Shown: piece after piece, positions 4,454-8,719 of the stretch | Layout of the letters: each line of letters begins with the position of its first letter | Numbering within the stretch: position 1 is the first letter of the stretch | Source of the DNA: Candidatus Muproteobacteria bacterium | GTDB taxonomy: Bacteria > Pseudomonadota > Gammaproteobacteria > Acidiferrobacterales > Sulfurifustaceae | Assembly (NCBI GenBank): GCA_023266455.1 | Contig: JAHFQD010000063.1 | Coordinates: 1-8,719 of the forward strand | DNA length: 8,719 nucleotides | Direction of reading: 5' to 3' | Notes under the pieces: generated by a model | What the model was told of the DNA's origin: nothing | What the model saw: the letters and a program-made list of their open reading frames with translations, nothing else | Database searches by the model: none | Made by a program: the position numbers and the translations under genes

Positions 4454-7315
4454 GTGAAAATTCACCGCATCGCCAACGCCGTATTGGTTTGGTTCAGCCT
4501 ATCCACCGGTATCGCCCACGCTGCCGTGGTGCACGACTCCAACATCGATTGGCGCAGCGTACGCGGTCCGCATTTCATCGTGCATTACCCGAGCGGCGCG
4601 GAAGCGCAGGCGCAGCAGGTCATGGCGATCGCCGAGCGTGTGCATCGACAACTCAGCTCTGAATTCAATTGGCAACCGCGTTCGCCGACGGAAATCGTCA
4701 TCAGCGATGAATACGATTTATCCAACGGTTTTGCCATGCCGTTTCCGGCGAACCGCATCAATCTATGGTTGGCGCCGCCGGACGATCTCGGCACGCTCGA
4801 AGATCATGCCGGCTGGCTCGAGACCGTCATTCAGCATGAGTACACGCACATCCTGCATTTAGACAAAGCGCGCGGGTTTCCGAAAGTGTTGCGTTCCATC
4901 ATCGGACGCGCGCCGACGATCTTCCCGAACGTTTTCCCCAACGCATTCCAGCCGACGTGGTTGATCGAAGGACTGGCGGTTTATCACGAGACCGATCGCG
5001 CGCGCGGCATCGGCCGTGGGCAGAGCAGCTTATTCGACATGTACATGCGCAAAGAAGTCGAAGGCGGCATGAAACCGTTGCGGCAAGTGAATCAAGAGGT
5101 CGACACTTGGCCGGCCGGCATCGTGCCGTATCTGTACGGCGTGCAGTTTTACAACTACGTCGCCGAGCGCTACGGCGCGGATAAAGTGCAGCGTTGGGTC
5201 GAGAACTACAGCGGCAACGGCATTCCGTATCGCATTAGCAGCAACAGCCAGCGAACTATCGGACGCTCGTTGGACAACGCCTGGGACGATTTCACGCGCG
5301 ATCGTCAATCGCACTACGGCGCGCAGCTCGAAGCGATTCGCGCGCGCGGCGAGCAAGCGGGCGAGCGGCTGAGCATGGATGGCTACTCGGCGTCGCAAGC
5401 CGTCGCGTTGCCGGATGGCACGATCTTCTATACCGCCTTCGACGGCCGTAGTCCCGCAGCGATCATGGTGTTGCGTCCCGGCGCGAACAAACCGCAACGG
5501 CTGACCGATATTTATCGTTACGCGCGCATCGACGCGCATCCCGTCGCGGGCGTGTTGTTGGCGCAACCGGAACGTTGCCGCAATGCGCGTTTGGCGTACG
5601 ACTTGTATCGCGTCGATGTGAAAGACGGCGACATGACGCGCTTGACGCAGTGCGCGCGCTATCGCCACGCCGCTTGGCATCCCGACGGTGCGCATATCGT
5701 CGCGGTGCATAGTGAACTCGGCCAGAGCCGTCTCGATTTGTTGGATGAGAAGGGAAAATTCCAGCAGACGTTATGGCAAGGACAAGACGGCGAAACCATC
5801 GCCGATCTAGCGTGGTCGCCGGACGCGACGCAAATCGTGGCGTCGGTGTGGCGACGTGACAGCGGTTGGAATCTCGAATTGTTTTCCATCAACGACAAAC
5901 GCTGGCGCGCGTTGACGCGCGACGCCGCCATCGATATGCAGCCGCGCTTTGCGCGTGACGGCAAAAGCGTTTTGTTCAGTTCCGATCACGGCGGTGTGTA
6001 TAACCTACGGCGCCTCGAATTAGCGTCGGGCAAAATCGCCACGCTGACCAACGTCACCGGCGGCGCGTTTTATCCGGCCGAGGGACAAGACGGCGTGTTG
6101 TATTACGTTGGCTACGGTTCCAACGGTTTTGATCTTTACCGAGTTCGACCCGGCAACTTTGCGACGCCGACGGCGCCCGCTGCCGCCTCCGGCATCGTGG
6201 CACGCGCGCCGGATCCCGTGGTGACCGGCGCGGCCGAAGATTACTCCCCTTGGCACGGATTATTGCCGCGTTGGTGGTGGCCGCACATCGTCTACGACAT
6301 TGGCCGTCGCGAGTTCGGCGCGGCCACGGCGGGGACGGACGCGCTATTTCGGCACCTTTATTTCGTCGATGCCGCCTACGATTTCAAAGTGCGTTCGGGC
6401 GTTGGCCAGGCCGATTATATTTACGATCGCTGGTGGCCGGTGTTCAAATTGCACGCCGAGCGCGAGAACGACTTCACGCGTGGCAACAATCACGAAGTGT
6501 CGCGCGTGCGTCACGACGATAATGCGCAGGTGGAAATCGCCCTGCCTTGGTTGACCTTCGAAGATCGGTTCTCGCTGCACGCCGCCGTCGTCACTAACCG
6601 CGAGTCCGATGCGCGCCTGTATCAAAACGCCTCGCCGCAGCCGGCAACGCAAGATTCGCTGACCGGCGTCGCCGCGGTCTGGGAAACCGCCAACGTTTAT
6701 CCGTTGTCGATTAGTCGCAATTACGGTCGAGAAGTACGGCTGGTCGCGGAGAACAGCGACGCGTTCGACGGCGATTACACCGGCAAGATCTACACCCTCG
6801 ATTGGCGCGAATTCATTCCGCTCGGCGGCGAGCACGTACTGGCGCTGCGGCTCGCGGAAGGGTGGGGCACGGACAATCCCCGACCGTTTAAATTAGGCGG
6901 CTCGCGCGGTGCTTCCGAGGTACCGTCGGTGCTGGAAAATCTGGGCGTCGATACGCCGTTCAACGTGCGGCGCTACGCGTTACGCGGTTATCCCGAAGGC
7001 TTGGCGTCGTTGGCAGGTCGCCGTATGCAACTGGCCTCGCTCGAATGGCGGTTTCCTATTCAGCGCATCGAGCGCGGCATCATGTCGCCGCCGATGGCCT
7101 TGCATCAACTATCGGGCGTCGCTTTTGTCGATAGTGGTGTGACCTGGAGCCAGGGTGGTTCGCCGGACGATCGGCGTCTGGGCGCCGGGATGGAATTACA
7201 CGCCGATTCGGCCCTGCTTTATTCCGTGCGTTTTAATTTACGTTTAGGTTATGCACACGGTTTCGACGACGATGGCGAGAATCAAATTTATCTGCGTATT
7301 GGATCGTCGTTCTAG
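4454..7315 (+). CDS. Exported zinc-metallopeptidase / TolB-like propeller / Omp85-like beta-barrel fusion
   Basis: This 953-aa protein appears to have three parts after a signal peptide (residues 1-23, ending GIAHA). (1) A gluzincin-type peptidase domain, about 25-300, contains HEYTH at 128-132 (zinc His128 and His132, catalytic Glu129) and a downstream EGLAVY with Glu172 as the likely third ligand. (2) A TolB/PD40 beta-propeller, about 305-570, shows repeats such as AWHPDGAHIV (Trp408), AWSPDATQIV (Trp454) and RFARDGKSVLFSSD (from Arg498). (3) A beta-barrel, about 600-953, has the Omp85-type motif RGYPEG at 844-849, FVDSG further on, and a terminal Phe (IGSSF); about 350 residues fits 16 strands. 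POTRA domains are not apparent; the peptidase and propeller take their place. By analogy with Omp85 proteins they should face the periplasm (inference). The start is GTG, because the next in-frame ATG lies beyond the signal peptide. The following hydrolase gene begins 18 bases after its stop. The substrate is unknown. Confidence 0.85.
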   Translation: MKIHRIANAVLVWFSLSTGIAHAAVVHDSNIDWRSVRGPHFIVHYPSGAEAQAQQVMAIAERVHRQLSSEFNWQPRSPTEIVISDEYDLSNGFAMPFPANRINLWLAPPDDLGTLEDHAGWLETVIQHEYTHILHLDKARGFPKVLRSIIGRAPTIFPNVFPNAFQPTWLIEGLAVYHETDRARGIGRGQSSLFDMYMRKEVEGGMKPLRQVNQEVDTWPAGIVPYLYGVQFYNYVAERYGADKVQRWVENYSGNGIPYRISSNSQRTIGRSLDNAWDDFTRDRQSHYGAQLEAIRARGEQAGERLSMDGYSASQAVALPDGTIFYTAFDGRSPAAIMVLRPGANKPQRLTDIYRYARIDAHPVAGVLLAQPERCRNARLAYDLYRVDVKDGDMTRLTQCARYRHAAWHPDGAHIVAVHSELGQSRLDLLDEKGKFQQTLWQGQDGETIADLAWSPDATQIVASVWRRDSGWNLELFSINDKRWRALTRDAAIDMQPRFARDGKSVLFSSDHGGVYNLRRLELASGKIATLTNVTGGAFYPAEGQDGVLYYVGYGSNGFDLYRVRPGNFATPTAPAAASGIVARAPDPVVTGAAEDYSPWHGLLPRWWWPHIVYDIGRREFGAATAGTDALFRHLYFVDAAYDFKVRSGVGQADYIYDRWWPVFKLHAERENDFTRGNNHEVSRVRHDDNAQVEIALPWLTFEDRFSLHAAVVTNRESDARLYQNASPQPATQDSLTGVAAVWETANVYPLSISRNYGREVRLVAENSDAFDGDYTGKIYTLDWREFIPLGGEHVLALRLAEGWGTDNPRPFKLGGSRGASEVPSVLENLGVDTPFNVRRYALRGYPEGLASLAGRRMQLASLEWRFPIQRIERGIMSPPMALHQLSGVAFVDSGVTWSQGGSPDDRRLGAGMELHADSALLYSVRFNLRLGYAHGFDDDGENQIYLRIGSSF

Positions 7316-7333
7316 CCTGTAAAGGAGAAGCGC

Positions 7334-8047
7334 ATGCGAATTTCTCGACTGCTATGGATCGCCGCGTTGCTGTGGACGCCGCTTAGTTTCGCGCAAGAGG
7401 AGCTGATTGGCACGGCGCATTTTAAAAACGGCGAAGCGATTCCTTACATTCTCAATTACAAGAATCTCTCACCGCAGTACGTGATTATCTTGTTCCCCGG
7501 CGGCACCGGTAATGTCGATCCACGTATGGAGAATGGAAAATTAGTTTATGGATTCAAAGGTAATTTCTTGGTGCGCTCGCGCAAGCACATCGTCGACGAC
7601 GAGTTCGCAACCGTGACGACTAACTCGTCGCGTAGCGAAGAACGCATCCAAGCCCTTCTCGACGATTTGAAAAACCGTTTTCCGAAGGCGCGAATATATT
7701 TAATGGGAACCAGCAACGGCACCTACGACACGATAGCGCTGGCCGATTATCTTTCCGACAAAATTGCTGGCGAAATTCATACTTCGTCACTCGACCGCAT
7801 CGGCTCATTCGACGCCAAGAAATATAAAAATCGCCACCTCGTTGTGCATCACAAGCAAGATCACTGCCGTTCGACGCCATACGGGCGCGCCGAGTACTCG
7901 CGTAAAAAATTCGGCAACGAATTTATCGCCATGGAAGGCGGCAACGACGTCGGTGATCCCTGCGAAGCGTTAGCGCATCATGGGTTCAACGGCATCGAGA
8001 GTGAAACCGTCGACGCGATTAAGCAATGGATAAAGAAAGGCGGCTGA
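7334..8047 (+). CDS. Secreted alpha/beta-hydrolase-like protein
   Basis: This 237-aa protein has a signal peptide at residues 1-20 (MRISRLLW, then PLSFA before QEE). The rest fits a small alpha/beta-hydrolase: a beta-strand followed by FPGGTGN (54-60) as possible oxyanion loop, GTSNG at 125-129 matching the GxSxG nucleophile elbow (Ser127), Asp176 in HHKQDHC as candidate acid, and His216 in AHHGFNG as candidate base. Cys178 and Cys210 flank the acid/base region and may form a disulfide in the periplasm. I cannot name the substrate or a specific family; an esterase or peptidase activity is possible, and the triad assignment is inference from spacing. A strong AAGGAG (7322-7327) lies 6 bases before the ATG, and the gene starts 18 bases after the peptidase/barrel gene, so the two are very likely co-transcribed. 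Confidence 0.8.
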   Translation: MRISRLLWIAALLWTPLSFAQEELIGTAHFKNGEAIPYILNYKNLSPQYVIILFPGGTGNVDPRMENGKLVYGFKGNFLVRSRKHIVDDEFATVTTNSSRSEERIQALLDDLKNRFPKARIYLMGTSNGTYDTIALADYLSDKIAGEIHTSSLDRIGSFDAKKYKNRHLVVHHKQDHCRSTPYGRAEYSRKKFGNEFIAMEGGNDVGDPCEALAHHGFNGIESETVDAIKQWIKKGG

Positions 8048-8054
8048 TACGTCG

Positions 8055-8408
8055 ATGAAATATCACGTCGATCGTCATCACCTGGAACGCGAAGTTCGCA
8101 TCGACACATTTCGTGCGGGGGGCCATGGCGGTCAGAACTTACACAAAACGGAATCCGCGGTGCGCTTAACCCATTTGCCTTCCGGCGTGAGCGTGATCGC
8201 ATCCGACACGCGTTCGCAGACCCGCAATCGTGACATCGCGTTCGAGCGTTTGGCGGAGAGACTACGGCGTCTCAATCATCGCGATAAGCCACGCAAGTCC
8301 ACCAAAGTGCCGCGTGCAGAAAAAGAACGGCGTATGGAAGCGAAAAAACACCGTGGTCGATCCAAACAAATGCGTCGCTCAAATCGCTACAGTCGGGATG
8401 ACGTGTGA
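8055..8408 (+). CDS. Small GGQ-domain peptide chain release factor-like protein
   Basis: This 117-aa cytoplasmic protein is essentially the catalytic domain of a class I release factor. The GGQ motif (residues 25-27) sits in [20 protein letters not shown], which closely follows the RF1/RF2 pattern. Gln27 would promote peptidyl-tRNA hydrolysis in the ribosomal peptidyl-transferase centre. The codon-recognition domains of RF1/RF2 (about 360 aa) are absent. The C-terminal third is very basic ([13 protein letters not shown], then [15 protein letters not shown]), recalling the tail that ArfB/YaeJ puts in the empty mRNA channel of stalled ribosomes. It is shorter than ArfB (about 140 aa) and has the RF-like LPSG turn, so it may belong to a distinct GGQ-only group like mitochondrial C12orf65/MTRFR. 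Rescue of stalled ribosomes is the likely role but unproven. It starts 7 bases after the hydrolase stop with no strong ribosome site, suggesting translational coupling. Confidence 0.85.
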   Translation: MKYHVDRHHLEREVRIDTFRAGGHGGQNLHKTESAVRLTHLPSGVSVIASDTRSQTRNRDIAFERLAERLRRLNHRDKPRKSTKVPRAEKERRMEAKKHRGRSKQMRRSNRYSRDDV

Positions 8409-8410
8409 TT

Positions 8411-8436
8411 AAAAAAAATCCCGACCGATCGGTCAG
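8411..8436 (-). terminator. Intrinsic terminator-like hairpin pointing to the minus strand
   Basis: On the minus strand CTGACC-GATC-GGTCGG forms a 6-bp stem (one U-G pair) with a 4-base loop, followed by GAT and an eight-T run in all. This is a good terminator layout for minus-strand transcription, yet no minus-strand gene is visible to its right. The core GACCGATCGGTC (8423-8434) is a perfect 12-bp palindrome, so a protein-binding site is an alternative. On the plus strand the hairpin follows the release-factor stop (8408) but lacks a T-tract. Confidence 0.35.
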
Positions 8437-8455
8437 TGGATCAATAGCCCGTGCA

Positions 8456-8484
8456 TTGTGTTGATTTAAACCTTGGCGTACGAT
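8456..8484 (+). promoter_or_regulatory. Candidate sigma70 promoter for the cspD-like gene
   Basis: TTGTGT (8456-8461) and TACGAT (8479-8484) are separated by 17 bp, a fair match to the sigma70 consensus. Transcription would start near 8491, giving a leader of about 70 bases that begins with the hairpin at 8494-8524. This supports independent transcription from the release-factor gene upstream. Confidence 0.45.
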
Positions 8485-8493
8485 GCTCCGCGT

Positions 8494-8524
8494 CCGTCGG
8501 TCGGCTGCACGCTGCCGCCGGCGG
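8494..8524 (+). promoter_or_regulatory. Strong 5'-UTR hairpin in the cold-shock gene leader
   Basis: CCGTCGGTCGGC (8494-8505) pairs with GCCGCCGGCGG (8514-8524): 11 base pairs including two G-U pairs, one bulged C (8502) and an 8-base loop. It starts at about the predicted transcript 5' end and leaves the AAAAGGAG ribosome site (8547-8554) free in an A-rich stretch. No T-tract follows, so it is not an attenuator-type terminator. It may stabilise the mRNA or respond to temperature. Confidence 0.45.
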
Positions 8525-8560
8525 TATACGAAAAAGAGAGTTTCTACAAAAGGAGCGAGC

Positions 8561-8719
8561 ATGCAGACCGGTCGAGTAAAGTGGTTCAACAATGCGAAAG
8601 GTTATGGCTTCATTATTCCGGGCGATGGTGGTGAGGATGTGTTTGTGCATTTCTCCACGATCGAATCCGACGGCTACAAAAGCCTAGCCGAAGGACAGAA
8701 CGTGGATTTCGAACACACG
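8561..8719 (+). CDS. cspD: Cold-shock domain protein, CspD-like (truncated by window end)
   Basis: The first 53 residues are visible and the gene runs off the window. They form a cold-shock (OB-fold) domain that binds single-stranded nucleic acid: [13 protein letters not shown] contains RNP1 (KGYGFI, residues 13-18) and VFVHF (27-31) is RNP2. The segment [24 protein letters not shown] resembles E. coli CspD (STIQMDGYRTLKAGQ) more than CspA, so a CspD assignment is favoured. CspD in E. coli is linked to stationary phase and inhibition of DNA replication (established knowledge). AAAAGGAG lies 6 bases before the ATG. In several gammaproteobacteria cspD is next to clpS-clpA, which would then be just outside the window (inference). 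The missing C-terminus prevents a firm subtype call. Confidence 0.9.
   Translation, partial: MQTGRVKWFNNAKGYGFIIPGDGGEDVFVHFSTIESDGYKSLAEGQNVDFEHT

Noticed and set aside
5030..5710. Minus-strand 226-aa frame inside the peptidase/propeller gene
   Set aside because: Antisense shadow of a well-supported coding region; Arg/His/Val-rich composition typical of reverse-frame GC-rich genes.
6344..6835. Minus-strand 163-aa frame inside the barrel region
   Set aside because: Antisense shadow without a ribosome site or family motif.
8272..8592. Minus-strand 106-aa frame across the release-factor end and csp leader
   Set aside because: It runs through the minus-strand terminator-like element and the promoter region, and shows no recognisable domain or ribosome site.

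Overview
The window looks like a piece of a gammaproteobacterial chromosome with moderately high G+C. The citrate synthase closely follows the E. coli-type (type II, about 426 aa) enzyme. The set of PBP4, Omp85-type barrel, GGQ release-factor paralogue and CspD-like protein also fits that class. I cannot name a genus. No mobile element, CRISPR array, tRNA or rRNA was seen.

Layout from left to right. (1) A plus-strand dacB-like gene (PBP4, about 92-1516) is followed by a perfect 28-bp palindrome that serves as a two-way terminator against a convergent minus-strand gene. (2) That minus-strand gene (1568-1879) encodes a small, secreted, serine-rich protein. It is divergent from an outer-membrane beta-barrel gene (2166-2954), and the roughly 285 bp between them holds several inverted repeats. 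(3) gltA (3026-4306) has its own plausible promoter. (4) A 147-bp spacer with a REP-like hairpin leads to a plus-strand run of three closely packed genes. These are a 953-aa exported protein joining a zinc-metallopeptidase domain, a TolB/WD40-like propeller and an Omp85-like barrel (4454-7315), then a secreted alpha/beta-hydrolase-like protein (7334-8047), then a small GGQ-only release-factor-like protein (8055-8408). (5) A 152-bp leader with a candidate promoter and a strong 5'-UTR hairpin precedes a CspD-like cold-shock gene cut by the window end (8561-8719).

Five of the eight genes encode proteins with export signals: PBP4, the serine-rich protein, the beta-barrel, the peptidase/propeller/barrel protein and the hydrolase. 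The window is therefore mainly a cell-envelope neighbourhood, with a TCA-cycle gene and two RNA/translation-related genes around it. The most unusual item is the peptidase/propeller/barrel fusion with its tightly linked secreted hydrolase. I infer that the peptidase and propeller sit in the periplasm, tethered to the outer membrane by the barrel; its substrate cannot be read from sequence.
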